Both the position numbers and the translations under genes were made by a program. A DNA stretch of 64,000 bases from Oscillospiraceae bacterium. GTDB lineage: Bacteria > Bacillota > Clostridia > Oscillospirales > Oscillospiraceae. Below, piece by piece: positions 44,266-52,986 of the stretch. The notes beneath the pieces were generated by a model. It saw only the letters and a list, made by a program, of their open reading frames with translations. It was not told where the DNA came from and ran no database searches. The DNA is taken from assembly GCA_017461585.1 (NCBI GenBank), contig JAFTYM010000038.1, forward strand, positions 1-64,000. The letters are read 5' to 3'. Each line of letters starts with the position of its first letter. Positions within the stretch are counted from its first letter, which is position 1.

Positions 44266-44331
44266 TATAATTCAATAGGAAGAGAGTGCAGTTCGTTTCG
44301 ATATCTGTATATTTTTACTGAAACGAACTGC
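44266..44331 (+). promoter_or_regulatory. Extended -10 promoter and leader hairpin before carD
   Basis: TGGTATAAT (-10 at 44266-44271 with an upstream TG) forms an extended -10 promoter without a clear -35. Just downstream lies a perfect 12-bp stem (GCAGTTCGTTTC 44288-44299 with its complement 44320-44331) followed by CGTTTTAT. It could be a leader attenuator of the carD-like gene or the polC terminator. Confidence 0.55.
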
Positions 44332-44359
44332 CGTTTTATATTCAAGACGGAGGGAGTAT

Positions 44360-44860
44360 ATGCGGCAAATCGGCGAAATTGTCATTTACGGCACAGACGG
44401 AGTATGTGAGATAAGTGAAATAACCGAGAAAAAGTTCGGAAAAGAGACTACAAAGTATTATGTGTTGACCACGCTTTACCGCGGAAACTCTGTCATCTAT
44501 GTTCCTGTGGGAAATGAAAAGCTTGAATCCAAGATGAGAGACATAATTTCCCGCGAAGAGCTGGACGGCATTATATGCAATATGCCCAATGAAGAGAGTA
44601 TATGGATAGAAAATGAACCTCTGAGAAAGATCAAATACAAAGAGATCATCACAGGGGGAGACCGCCGTGACCTTTTCCGACTTATCAAAACCCTCTATGA
44701 GCACCGTATAAATCAGGAAAACAGCGGCAAGAAAATGCACATGACAGATGAGCGGTTTATGAAAGATGCCGAGAAGATACTCTACGATGAGATCGCCCAT
44801 GTAATCGGCATAGATCACCGCGAAGTCGTAAGCTATATAAGCGAAAAAATCGGAATATAA
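44360..44860 (+). CDS. CarD-family transcriptional regulator
   Basis: 166 residues. The N-terminal RNA-polymerase-interacting (RID/Tudor-like) domain is seen as IGEIVIYGTDGVCEISEI, then YYVLTTLYRGNSVIYVPV (about 1-60). A helical C-terminal domain ends with DEIAHVIGIDHREVVSYISEKI. CarD proteins bind the RNA polymerase beta subunit and stabilise open promoter complexes. It has its own promoter and terminator. Confidence 0.9.
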   Translation: MRQIGEIVIYGTDGVCEISEITEKKFGKETTKYYVLTTLYRGNSVIYVPVGNEKLESKMRDIISREELDGIICNMPNEESIWIENEPLRKIKYKEIITGGDRRDLFRLIKTLYEHRINQENSGKKMHMTDERFMKDAEKILYDEIAHVIGIDHREVVSYISEKIGI

Positions 44861-44866
44861 AATTTT

Positions 44867-44895
44867 AAGCCTATTCAATTGAATAGGCTTTTATC
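44867..44895 (+). terminator. Terminator after the CarD-family gene
   Basis: A perfect 12-bp palindrome AAGCCTATTCAA/TTGAATAGGCTT (44867-44890) is followed by TTATCTTTT. Confidence 0.8.
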
Positions 44896-44947
44896 TTTTA
44901 TTCAGTTGTGCTAAAATGAAAGAAAAAACGTAAAGGAGCGCGGCAAT

Positions 44948-47353
44948 ATGTATAATTTCCCCTCGGTAACAGACAGAGTAAAAGTCTTAAGACAACGCTA
45001 CAGAGACTCTCTCCCCACCATCGACAGCGAGAGAACGAGAATTCTGACAGACTATTATAAAGAGAGCATGTTTGAGGTGCCCATGATACGCCGAGCAAAG
45101 GCTCTTTACAATATTCTCTCCAAGTGTACCGTCCGCATTGAGCCCGACGAGCTCATCGTCGGCAATACGGGCAAATATTACAAGGGCTGCATGATCTTTG
45201 CAGAGTACAACAGCCTTGACTGGATGCCCCGTGAGTTTGCAGACGGCACTTATGATGCCCGTACCATTCAGGAGGGCAAGGCATACATGGCGCAGGAGGA
45301 CAGAGACTACTTCTGCGAGGTGGCGCCCTTCTGGCATGACAACTGCGTGGGCGGACGCACAACCGTTGAAATGCCCGAAGAGTTTCCTCTTCTCTGTGCC
45401 ACAGGGGCGATTCCCTATCACCCCATGAGACGAAATCAGAGCCACGGACACTTTAACGCAAACTACCGCAAGGTGGTTGACACAGGCTTTGGCGCTATCA
45501 AGGCGGAAGCTCTGCAGAAGCTTGAAGAGCTGAAGGGCAATATAGGGGGAAACGACGCTGAGAAGTGGTATTTCTACCGCAGCGTAGTCATCAGCTGTGA
45601 TGCCGCCATGATTTTCTCAAAGCGTTTAGGTGCAGAGGCAAGAAGACAGGCGGAAGAGGCAGAGGGCAAGAGAAAAGAAGAGCTTTTAAAAATGGCAGAC
45701 AGCCTTGAGTGGATAATGGAAAACCCCTGCCGCAGCTTTTATGAAGCCGTACAGGCAGTTTACCTCTACCACCTTATCCTCTGTTATGAGGGCAGCTATT
45801 TAGGTCTAACTATCGGCAGATTTGACCAGCACGTGGGTGACTACTTAGAACGCGATCTTAAAAACGGCGTCATTACATATGAGAAGGCGCAGGAAATTAT
45901 CGACTGCTTCTGCCTTAAAGTTGCAGACCTTATCGGCTCGGGACCCAAGGCGTTTATGACCGTCATCGGCTCTTATTCGGGCAATATGCGCCTTACCCTC
46001 GGCGGCCGCAAAAAAGACGGCACAGACGCAAGCAACACCGCAACATATATGACCCTCAACTCCATGGCACGTCTTAAGCTCCACGACCCCAACACATCCC
46101 TCTGCGTACACGAGGACACTCCCGCAGAGCTTTGGGAGGCAGGTGTTGAGACATCCAAGCTCTGCGGCGGCAATCCCACCTTTGACAATGCAGACCTTAT
46201 CATCGGCATCCTGCAGGAGAGGGGACTCTCCCTCGAAGATGCCCGAAACTTCTGCATCGTCGGCTGTGTTGAGCTCTCCGGCTCGGGCTGTGAGTTTGCA
46301 AACGTCTCCGCACCCTTCTCCAGAACATTTTTGACAATTCCCCAGGTTCTTGTCCATGCCATAAACAACGGCATTAACCCCGTAAGCGGAATTCAGGGCG
46401 GCAAGGCAACAGGCTATCTCTACGAGATGGAGACCTTTGAGGACGTTAAAAAAGCCTTTGCAGACCAGCTTGAATACATCATGGACTGGCAGCACACATT
46501 CGACACTCTCACAGAATATGTGGGCAACCCTCAGGTTCCCGTGCCTATCGCATCTGCCACCGTGGATGGCTGTATGGAATCAGGCCGCGACATGCTGGTG
46601 GGCGGCGCGAAATATAACTCCACAGGCAATGCCTGCATCGGAATAGGCACATGTATAGACAGCCTTCTCGCCATACGCTACGCCGTATTTGAAAAGAAGA
46701 TATGCACAGCCCGTGAGCTTTACGATGCGTGGATTGCAAACTGGGAGGGCTATGAGGATCTCCGTCAGCGCATTATAAACGACACGCCTTTCTTCGGAAA
46801 CGGCGACCCCAAAACAGACGAGATCGCAAGCTGGGTCTCTGATATGTACACCTCCCGCATAAACAGCTACCGTGGTCCCCGCGGCGGCTATCAGGCAGGA
46901 ATTTACTCTGCAGGCGTCCACGTTGACATGGGTAAGGGCGTTTTCGCAACGCCCAACGGCAGAAAGGCAGGGGCTCCGCTGTCAGACGGCGCATCTCCCA
47001 CACAGGGCGCGGATAAGTGCGGTCCTACAGGTGTTGCACAGTCCGTTCTGGCGCTTCATCCGAAAAATTACCGCAACGGCATCCAGTTCAACATGAAGTT
47101 CCACCCCAAAGCCGTAGAAGGTGAAGAGGGCGTCATGAAGCTGAGAAGCTTTGTTGAGGCGTTCTTTGAGCAGGGCGGAATGCAGGTGCAGTATAACATC
47201 GTAAGCTCCGATGTTCTGAAAGCTGCCCAGAAAAACCCCGAAGAGCACCGCGACCTTGTCGTCCGAGTTGCCGGCTTCTCCGCATACTTTATTGAGCTTG
47301 TGCCCGAACTGCAAAACGACCTTATCTCAAGAACAGATAACATGAGCGTATAA
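44948..47353 (+). CDS. Glycyl radical enzyme (PFL/dehydratase family), substrate unknown
   Basis: 801 residues, full length for the family. The thiyl-radical Cys and general base are seen in IVGCVELSGSG (Cys440, Glu442), the GCVE pattern of eliminases such as glycerol, choline and hydroxyproline enzymes rather than the Cys-Cys of pyruvate formate-lyase. The glycyl radical loop is VRVAGFSAYF (Gly776). So a radical elimination (dehydration or C-N/C-S/C-O cleavage) is likely, but the substrate pocket cannot be assigned by eye. No radical-SAM activase lies next to it or elsewhere in the window. It is monocistronic between two terminators, with AAAGGAG upstream. Confidence 0.92.
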   Translation: MYNFPSVTDRVKVLRQRYRDSLPTIDSERTRILTDYYKESMFEVPMIRRAKALYNILSKCTVRIEPDELIVGNTGKYYKGCMIFAEYNSLDWMPREFADGTYDARTIQEGKAYMAQEDRDYFCEVAPFWHDNCVGGRTTVEMPEEFPLLCATGAIPYHPMRRNQSHGHFNANYRKVVDTGFGAIKAEALQKLEELKGNIGGNDAEKWYFYRSVVISCDAAMIFSKRLGAEARRQAEEAEGKRKEELLKMADSLEWIMENPCRSFYEAVQAVYLYHLILCYEGSYLGLTIGRFDQHVGDYLERDLKNGVITYEKAQEIIDCFCLKVADLIGSGPKAFMTVIGSYSGNMRLTLGGRKKDGTDASNTATYMTLNSMARLKLHDPNTSLCVHEDTPAELWEAGVETSKLCGGNPTFDNADLIIGILQERGLSLEDARNFCIVGCVELSGSGCEFANVSAPFSRTFLTIPQVLVHAINNGINPVSGIQGGKATGYLYEMETFEDVKKAFADQLEYIMDWQHTFDTLTEYVGNPQVPVPIASATVDGCMESGRDMLVGGAKYNSTGNACIGIGTCIDSLLAIRYAVFEKKICTARELYDAWIANWEGYEDLRQRIINDTPFFGNGDPKTDEIASWVSDMYTSRINSYRGPRGGYQAGIYSAGVHVDMGKGVFATPNGRKAGAPLSDGASPTQGADKCGPTGVAQSVLALHPKNYRNGIQFNMKFHPKAVEGEEGVMKLRSFVEAFFEQGGMQVQYNIVSSDVLKAAQKNPEEHRDLVVRVAGFSAYFIELVPELQNDLISRTDNMSV

Positions 47354-47358
47354 ACAAG

Positions 47359-47388
47359 AATCCCGAACCGTGTGGTTCGGGATTTTTT
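47359..47388 (+). terminator. Terminator of the first glycyl radical enzyme gene
   Basis: AATCCCGAACC (47359-47369) pairs with GGTTCGGGATT (47374-47384) across a 4-nt loop and is followed by T residues. The same stem sequence recurs at 50452-50487 and, with changes, at 55111-55142. Confidence 0.92.
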
Positions 47389-47415
47389 ATTGTGAAATTA
47401 TTTTTACAGCGGGAG

Positions 47416-48135
47416 TTATCTTAAAATAACGCTTTCCGCGATCTTTACCATATCCTCCATAGGCAGCGCCGCTTCCAGCATGAAAACCATCTCGCCGTCC
47501 TCGGAAAACCACATGAGAACGCCGGAGGTGACGTCATTTACGGCATCATCAACAAGAGCTGCCTTTGTATTTACCTGAGTTGACTCGATATTATGGAAAA
47601 TAGCGGCTTCGCCGTTAACGGTGCACGGTTCGATATTGTAATTTCCACCCTCCATGCTGATGTTCATATAAGCCGAGGTGTGGAAGTACACAAGCTCAAT
47701 GAGCTCTGTTCCGTTAACATAATGTATACTGCAAAAATCTCCCGCGTCGTCTGCCTTAAGCTCCGTAAAGCCATCGGGCAGAGCCGAGATATACCAATCT
47801 CCCGCGTCGGTGGTAGGGGAGTAGTCACGGGTGTGGATATAGGTAAGGTGATCCTTGTAAACTTTTTCCATGCGCTGCAGCTCCTTCGCCTCGGCAAAAA
47901 CGGTAAACTGCGCAGAGACCATAAGGGAAAACAGCACTAATACCACTATCGCCGCCTGAACGGCGATTTTCTGCCACGGTTTCACCCCTGAGGGAGCTTT
48001 CAGAAATCTCCTGCGCCTTGCAAGATACTTGTTTGAAAAGGCTACCTCGGGAGAATCGCCATCCAAAATATGAGCAAATTCATCCTCGGCTGCATCCAGC
48101 AGAGCGTCTTTTAAAAGCAGATCATTTAACTCCAT
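47416..48135 (-). CDS. Membrane protein with DUF4367 domain, probable anti-sigma partner
   Basis: 239 residues from the ATG at 48135 (GAAAGGAGA upstream). A cytoplasmic N-terminus of about 60 residues (MELNDLLLKDALLDAAEDEFAHIL) precedes one membrane helix (about 72-95). The extracytoplasmic part (about 115-239) resembles DUF4367 (GDWYISALPDGFTEL, VNGTELIELVYF, ALPMEDMVKIAESV). It overlaps the ECF sigma gene by 14 bp; this pairing and topology are typical of anti-sigma factors. It could be released by intramembrane proteolysis, for example by RseP. Confidence 0.82.
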   Translation of the reverse strand: MELNDLLLKDALLDAAEDEFAHILDGDSPEVAFSNKYLARRRRFLKAPSGVKPWQKIAVQAAIVVLVLFSLMVSAQFTVFAEAKELQRMEKVYKDHLTYIHTRDYSPTTDAGDWYISALPDGFTELKADDAGDFCSIHYVNGTELIELVYFHTSAYMNISMEGGNYNIEPCTVNGEAAIFHNIESTQVNTKAALVDDAVNDVTSGVLMWFSEDGEMVFMLEAALPMEDMVKIAESVILR

Positions 48136-48652
48136 GGCTTTCTCCTTTCTCCAAAATTCTGCGCAGATCCTGTTTTGCACGGAGCACTCTCAGCCTTGCT
48201 GCGGTGTTTGATATGCCGAAAGCTTTAGCGATTTCACCGTGACTGCGCCCTTCGATGTATTTCAGCTCCAAAAGTGTCCTCTGCTCTGCAGGCAGAGTCT
48301 TTATGGCTGAGACCAGCTCTGCATATTCAAACTGCATCTCGGGAGACTCAAAGCTGATGTCCTCGATATTGTCGGGAGCTGGCACATACCGCGCCTCTTT
48401 CCGCAGAATATCCAGCGCTGCGTTTTTGCAGACCACCATTAACCACGCGCCTACGCGTTTTTCCGGGAAAGTGCGCAGCTCCGATATGTGCTGTGCTGCT
48501 TTGAAAAAGGCATCGTGCACCGCGTCCTCGGCTATCCATTGGTTTCCACAGACATTCATCGCCACGAAGAACATCTTTTTCTCATAAGTCTCATACAGGT
48601 GGGAGAAGAAAGCCCTGTTGTCATTATCCAGTTGTAAAGCAAAAAACAGCAT
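48122..48652 (-). CDS. ECF-type RNA polymerase sigma factor
   Basis: 176 residues. Region 2 is seen in NRAFFSHLYETYEKKMFFVAMNVCGNQWIAEDAVHDAFFKAAQHI (about 12-56) and region 4 in LPAEQRTLLELKYIEGRSHGEIAKAFGISNTAARLRVLRAKQDLRRIL (about 120-167), the HTH for -35 recognition. No region 3 is present, as expected for ECF factors. It is cotranscribed with the DUF4367 membrane protein. A divergent ECF-like promoter lies upstream at 48705-48729. Confidence 0.93.
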   Translation of the reverse strand: MLFFALQLDNDNRAFFSHLYETYEKKMFFVAMNVCGNQWIAEDAVHDAFFKAAQHISELRTFPEKRVGAWLMVVCKNAALDILRKEARYVPAPDNIEDISFESPEMQFEYAELVSAIKTLPAEQRTLLELKYIEGRSHGEIAKAFGISNTAARLRVLRAKQDLRRILEKGESHGVK

Positions 48653-48704
48653 AACTTCAAAACCCCTTCCTGCTGTAGTTTTTTTAAAAACGGAAAAATT
48701 ATCT

Positions 48705-48729
48705 GAAACATTTCAGCTTTTCAAACGTT
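48705..48729 (+). promoter_or_regulatory. ECF-type promoter facing the 48852 lipoprotein
   Basis: GAAAC (48705-48709), 16 bp, CGTT (48726-48729) fits the GAAAC-N16-CGT pattern used by many ECF sigma factors. It reads toward the lipoprotein gene, leaving a leader of about 115 nt. It is divergent from the sigma gene, which suggests that the lipoprotein belongs to the regulon. Confidence 0.6.
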
Positions 48730-48851
48730 TTATAGGTGTAGAGACAAAAAACTAAAACAAAGGAGTTTCGGAGGTGTTAGCTGTTATACATAATAATATA
48801 TTATGTTTTCTAAAAATGCAATAGATAGTTTTCAGAAAGGAGAAAATTTTT

Positions 48852-50444
48852 GTGAAATACAAGAAAATATTGTCCGTGGTGCTTGCATTTGTGCTGCTTT
48901 TCTCCCTCTCGTCATGCAAAAGTGCGCCTGTAAAGACAAACGGAATAGAAGACAGCGAAGATGTAGCTGCTGAAACAGTTCAAAGCGAGCCGGCAGACAC
49001 AGGCAAAGACACAGCTGAAGATGAAGCGGAACAGGAAACGGAGCAGGAAACGGAGCAGGAAATCCCCCTTGAAGAGGGACAGGAGCGCTTAACCACCTCT
49101 TTTACAAGTGAAGACGGAGCTATAAGCTATAATATTGACGCCGTTGTTTCGGGCACTGATATTACTTCACTTCCCACATTCACTGTAACTCCTGCCATAT
49201 ATACAGCCGAGGAACTGGAGCAGATTACCAGAGCACTTGCAGGTGACAGTGTTGTCTATGCCTACAGCGAGACGGTTGCAAGACCTGTTTTGGAGGAAAT
49301 GCTGATTGAAAAGAAAGCGTATATTTCCGACAGAGATGCTCTTATGGAGTACTACAGAAACGATGAAAATGTAGTCAACCGCAGAATTGAAGAGGTTTCC
49401 ACAGAGATAACAGCCATTGAAGAAGATTTGCCATATGCTCCCGAAGAAGTGCCCAAGCTTGAGCCTGAATATGTATATAAACCCGATGTGGAATATGACG
49501 AGGGTAATCCACACGTTTTTGCGCCTTATTATGTGAATAGTACCACATTTCGTGCGTTGACAGATGTTGACGGAGTTTCAAGACAGATCATGATTAGCTA
49601 TTCTGACAACAGCCGTTTCGGAAGTGAGGTTTGGCTGAATGAAGATTTACGTATTGGCTCTACTTATCAGCAGACAAGATGGAATTGCTATCAGACCGAA
49701 CCTTTTACAGAAATTGATATAGAAGCTGCCAAAGAGGACGTTATGAACACACTTCGTGAAATGGGCTTTGATAACTGGGCGATTGAGACCTGCGAGGTGC
49801 ATGATATAGATTTGGATGAGTTTTATGAGGGCAAGGATACGGAAGGTCTACCCGTAACAAGTGGTGTTAGATATCAGCTGTACATGGTACTGGAGCAGCA
49901 GTTTGTTGAGCCTGTCAGCTTTTACTATACTGGTGAAAAGGATATTGAGAACTATTTTAATAAAGGTTATTATGCAAACCCTTACAGAACTACAAGCATA
50001 CGGCTTTATTACAGTAATGGCAAAATCATATATTTCTATGGTGAAAATCTTCATAAGATTGAAAGTGAATCTAATAGCCAACAGCTGCTTGCTTATGAAG
50101 AGGCGATGAATATTATCACCGACACCCTTGTGGATGTATGGGATAACGAAATGATAAATCAGCACTATACCCGTATGACTGGTGCAATAACCGATGATAG
50201 AGTTGTGTTGTCAGGCGATGTGACCGTTGATAGTATTGAACTGGTATATGTCAGAATTTCAATAGATGGTGATGAGGATAGTTATCAGCTTGTGCCTGCA
50301 TGGGCGGTGTTTGGAAAGGCTGTACTTACCGAGTATAAAATCGGAAATACCCATGTTATGCCTCCGGAAGTGCACGATAATGGATTGATTATGCCCATTC
50401 TCCTTATTGATGCCATAGACGGCTCAGTAATATCGCTTTCATAA
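48852..50444 (+). CDS. Large lipoprotein of unknown function
   Basis: 530 residues from a GTG start behind GAAAGGAG. The signal peptide MKYKKILSVVLAFVLLFSLSSC has a lipobox Cys near residue 22. A low-complexity acidic linker with EQETEQETEQE follows (about 45-75). The rest is a mixed alpha/beta protein with many Tyr residues (RTTSIRLYYSNGKIIYFYGE, YYTGEKDIENYFNKGYY). I do not recognise a domain with confidence. Its DNA is richer in A and T than its neighbours in the second half. An ECF-like promoter upstream suggests envelope-stress control. Confidence 0.82.
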   Translation: MKYKKILSVVLAFVLLFSLSSCKSAPVKTNGIEDSEDVAAETVQSEPADTGKDTAEDEAEQETEQETEQEIPLEEGQERLTTSFTSEDGAISYNIDAVVSGTDITSLPTFTVTPAIYTAEELEQITRALAGDSVVYAYSETVARPVLEEMLIEKKAYISDRDALMEYYRNDENVVNRRIEEVSTEITAIEEDLPYAPEEVPKLEPEYVYKPDVEYDEGNPHVFAPYYVNSTTFRALTDVDGVSRQIMISYSDNSRFGSEVWLNEDLRIGSTYQQTRWNCYQTEPFTEIDIEAAKEDVMNTLREMGFDNWAIETCEVHDIDLDEFYEGKDTEGLPVTSGVRYQLYMVLEQQFVEPVSFYYTGEKDIENYFNKGYYANPYRTTSIRLYYSNGKIIYFYGENLHKIESESNSQQLLAYEEAMNIITDTLVDVWDNEMINQHYTRMTGAITDDRVVLSGDVTVDSIELVYVRISIDGDEDSYQLVPAWAVFGKAVLTEYKIGNTHVMPPEVHDNGLIMPILLIDAIDGSVISLS

Positions 50445-50451
50445 TCCACAC

Positions 50452-50487
50452 AAAAAAATCCCGAACCGCATGGTTCGGGATTTTTTT
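50452..50487. terminator. Bidirectional terminator between converging genes
   Basis: A 16-bp perfect stem (seven A, TCCCGAACC, then GCAT loop, then the complement) has seven T on either strand. It serves the lipoprotein gene and the converging zinc-ribbon gene. Confidence 0.93.
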
Positions 50488-50494
50488 GTTTAAA

Positions 50495-50974
50495 TTAAAG
50501 TGTCATATCTGCTGCGTTTGTTGCTTCGCCTGCCTGAAATGCCTTATATGCCTTTGTGAGCTTGCTGAAGCTTGTGACAGCCCAGCCGGAGGCAACGATC
50601 CACAGCCAGCCGGAGAACTGACCTGTAGACACAAGGGCGATAAGGGTGGAGAGTATACTGCAGACAAGAAGAGCGATAGCGCATGCCTTGCTCTTGCCGA
50701 GATGCATACCCAAAGTAAGTCCGCCAAGTACAACCACGTCGATAAGACCGAGATAGTTGTACAGAATTGCAAAAATCAGAGAAATTGCAAGGCAGACATA
50801 GCAGACGATAGCGCTGCTTTTGATGTTCTTCACAAGAGTAGGCTCAGCGTAGGTGCCGATATACTCTTTAAAGCTGATGTTGCGGTTTACGGGAGCAGCC
50901 AAAGACGCGCCGCAGCTTGTACAGTAAGTTGCGTCATCGGGAAGCTGCGCGCCGCAGGTCGTGCAGAATTTCAT
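50495..50974 (-). CDS. Zinc-ribbon membrane protein
   Basis: 159 residues from the ATG at 50974; the in-frame GTG at 50983 lies inside the ribosome binding site GAGGTG. A zinc ribbon is seen at the N-terminus (CTTCGAQLPDDATYCTSCG, four Cys). Four hydrophobic helices follow (about 50-140), with GLTLGMHLGKSKACAIALLVCSILSTLIALV. Such proteins are widespread in Clostridia without assigned function. Confidence 0.85.
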   Translation of the reverse strand: MKFCTTCGAQLPDDATYCTSCGASLAAPVNRNISFKEYIGTYAEPTLVKNIKSSAIVCYVCLAISLIFAILYNYLGLIDVVVLGGLTLGMHLGKSKACAIALLVCSILSTLIALVSTGQFSGWLWIVASGWAVTSFSKLTKAYKAFQAGEATNAADMTL

Positions 50975-51044
50975 GTTTATCACCTCGTATAAATGATGGA
51001 TGAATTATATCACGAGTAAAGCCGTTTCTCAAGTGGTATGCGAC

Positions 51045-52310
51045 CTATTTAAGCTCCGTTAGCCTGTCAAACAGCCAGTCGGGGTCAATTCCCTTGGCGG
51101 AGACGTGCACTAAAATATCGCCGTATCTGACGCTGAATGACATTCTGTACCCGTCTGTGTCGCCTGCATCGTCTATCATGTATGCCCTTGCCCACACAGC
51201 CTCCGCGGTGAGCTCAGATATGTCAAATATGGGGTCATCAACAATTTCACGCTTCTCTTCCGGGACAGAGTCCGCTCTTGGTATGGGGTACAGGGATAAA
51301 TCATAGTTTTCCCTGTCTGAAACTGAGGTGAGCCTGCTCTCGTCGCTCTCGGAAAAACGGGAGACGCGCCAGCTTATCTCGCAATAGCCCTGTGTCCAGA
51401 GCCCCGAGAGATAGTCGCTGTACTGATCCTTGTATCTCCGCACGGATTCTTCCCTAAAACCTGTGGGCACACTTTGGAGCATATATTCTCCGAAATCCAC
51501 GTCCTGCAGCGCCTTGTTGTAGGTGAGCCTGTTGTCAAACCATTGGGGGATAGTCTCGTAAGTCACGGCGTCCAGATCGGGTTTATCGGAAGAATAGCAT
51601 GCAAAGCACTCCAAAACAGACTTGAAATCTGCCCTAACCGTGTCCATGTCGCCGCTGTCTGCCGTAACCGTGAAGGTGAAGCAGGCTCCGTTGAACGCGG
51701 CGTACGCCTCAAGCGTCACCGCGTCGGAATGTTGAAACTCATAAACCGTGTACTCAACATCACCGCAGACCGAGACCTCGGGAGAAGAGCCGTAGACATA
51801 GCAAGCAGGAGTTTCGCTGCCGGATATATTTACGTTTATGCTGCAGTCGGGGGTGCGCGTGGTGATGTCGAGGTCGACATCCAAGAGCTCGCCTTCTCCG
51901 TTAAAGGAAGAGATGCCTTCATAGCTCATCCAGCTTATTATCTGACCGGGGATGACGGAGATAAGCTCATCCTCGCTGAGCTCCTCGGTGAAATAGCCGG
52001 GGGTATACAATCTGGCTGAGTCTGTCATCATATCGGAAGAGACGGAGTTTGTGTACATTTCCCATTCGCTGTCATCAATGGATGTCTTATTTGCTGTATA
52101 CTGCATCACATCCACAGATGCAGATGGGTCGCTTGACACATTGGCAGCGTTGTCTGTGCCGACGCGGGGAAGGGTGAATACGGCAGCTGCGATAAGGGCA
52201 AGGCAGGCGGCTGCCGTCAGCCACTTTGCTGCTGTCGGCTTTTTCTCGCTGTTTTGGAGAATATCATCATCAAGGGAGCCGAAGCTCTCGAAAAGCTGTG
52301 TTGTGTTCAT
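51045..52310 (-). CDS. Single-pass membrane protein, probable anti-sigma factor
   Basis: 421 residues. A short cytoplasmic N-terminus with the motif LFESFGSLDDDILQNSE (about 6-22) precedes one membrane helix (about 29-48). A 370-residue extracytoplasmic domain follows that I do not recognise. The N-terminal LFE..G.LDDDIL motif is shared by many putative anti-sigma proteins of Clostridia. Its ATG overlaps the sigma gene stop by four bases, so the two are coupled. Confidence 0.8.
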   Translation of the reverse strand: MNTTQLFESFGSLDDDILQNSEKKPTAAKWLTAAACLALIAAAVFTLPRVGTDNAANVSSDPSASVDVMQYTANKTSIDDSEWEMYTNSVSSDMMTDSARLYTPGYFTEELSEDELISVIPGQIISWMSYEGISSFNGEGELLDVDLDITTRTPDCSINVNISGSETPACYVYGSSPEVSVCGDVEYTVYEFQHSDAVTLEAYAAFNGACFTFTVTADSGDMDTVRADFKSVLECFACYSSDKPDLDAVTYETIPQWFDNRLTYNKALQDVDFGEYMLQSVPTGFREESVRRYKDQYSDYLSGLWTQGYCEISWRVSRFSESDESRLTSVSDRENYDLSLYPIPRADSVPEEKREIVDDPIFDISELTAEAVWARAYMIDDAGDTDGYRMSFSVRYGDILVHVSAKGIDPDWLFDRLTELK

Positions 52311-52864
52311 ATTAAAAAGCCCTCCTTCAAAAGGTGGTTTTTCAGCTTCTGACGTGTGCGCATCAACGAGCTTTTTATGCCGCCCTCTGATATGCCGTAT
52401 CTTTTTGCGATGGCGGAGATTGGCTCGGCATAGAAATATCGCCGCACAAAGATGCTCTGCTCACGCTTCGGAAGCTTTTTTACAAAGACGTTTACCGTGT
52501 GCTCCAGCGCTCTGCCGAAAACGTCCTCTTCCGTGCTGCCGCCCGAGATGCACTCCGCAAGCTCTTCAAGGATAAGAGGCGTTTCACCGCCGCCGCGCTT
52601 TTCGGCGTTTTTGCGCTTGTAGGCGTCAAAAGCCAGATTTCGGGTGATTTTGGCAAGAAACAGCTTTAAACTTTTCGGACGGGCAGGAGGTATGGTATTC
52701 CACGCCCGAAGATATGCGTCGCTTACGCACTCCTCCGTGTCCTCATAGCTGTGGAGAATATTTTCCGCTATGCTGCGGCAGTATGCTCCGTAGGCTGCGT
52801 CCGTCTCAGCGATGGCGCGCTCATCCCTTTGCCTGTACAGTTCCAGTATGCCTGTATCCTGCAT
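52307..52864 (-). CDS. ECF-type RNA polymerase sigma factor
   Basis: 185 residues from the ATG at 52864 (GGGGGTGAG upstream). Region 2 is seen as AAYGAYCRSIAENILHSYEDTEECVSDAYLRAWNTIPP (about 23-60). Region 4 is LPKREQSIFVRRYFYAEPISAIAKRYGISEGGIKSSLMRTRQKLKNHL (about 129-176). The type pairs with single-pass anti-sigma proteins, as here. An ECF promoter of GAAAC-N16-CGTC form directly upstream implies autoregulation. Confidence 0.93.
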   Translation of the reverse strand: MQDTGILELYRQRDERAIAETDAAYGAYCRSIAENILHSYEDTEECVSDAYLRAWNTIPPARPKSLKLFLAKITRNLAFDAYKRKNAEKRGGGETPLILEELAECISGGSTEEDVFGRALEHTVNVFVKKLPKREQSIFVRRYFYAEPISAIAKRYGISEGGIKSSLMRTRQKLKNHLLKEGFLI

Positions 52865-52910
52865 TTTCTCACCCCCGTGTCTTTCTCTGAAAGGTCCTTT
52901 CAGTAAATAA

Positions 52911-52935
52911 GACGATTTTTGCGGCAAAAGGTTTC
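52911..52935 (-). promoter_or_regulatory. ECF-type autoregulatory promoter
   Basis: On the minus strand GAAACCTTTT starts at 52935 and CGTCTTAT at 52914, with exactly 16 bp between GAAAC and CGTC. This is a near-ideal ECF promoter about 40 bp upstream of the sigma gene start. A perfect palindrome CTGAAAGG-T-CCTTTCAG (52887-52903) lies between it and the start codon. Confidence 0.82.
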
Positions 52936-52943
52936 GGGAAAAA

Positions 52944-52978
52944 TAAAAAAGACAGGTTTAAAACCTGTCTTTTTATTG
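52944..52978 (-). terminator. Terminator of the M29 aminopeptidase gene
   Basis: A stem of GACAGGTTT with AAACCTGTC, flanked by A and T runs on both sides, lies just beyond the minus-strand stop. It works on the minus strand; only the sigma promoter follows on that strand. Confidence 0.85.
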
Positions 52979-52986
52979 ATGATGAA

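Noticed and set aside
44948..47353. Pyruvate formate-lyase
   Set aside because: The active site has a single Cys followed by V-E (GCVE) rather than the adjacent Cys pair of pyruvate formate-lyase. The same holds for the protein at 55368.
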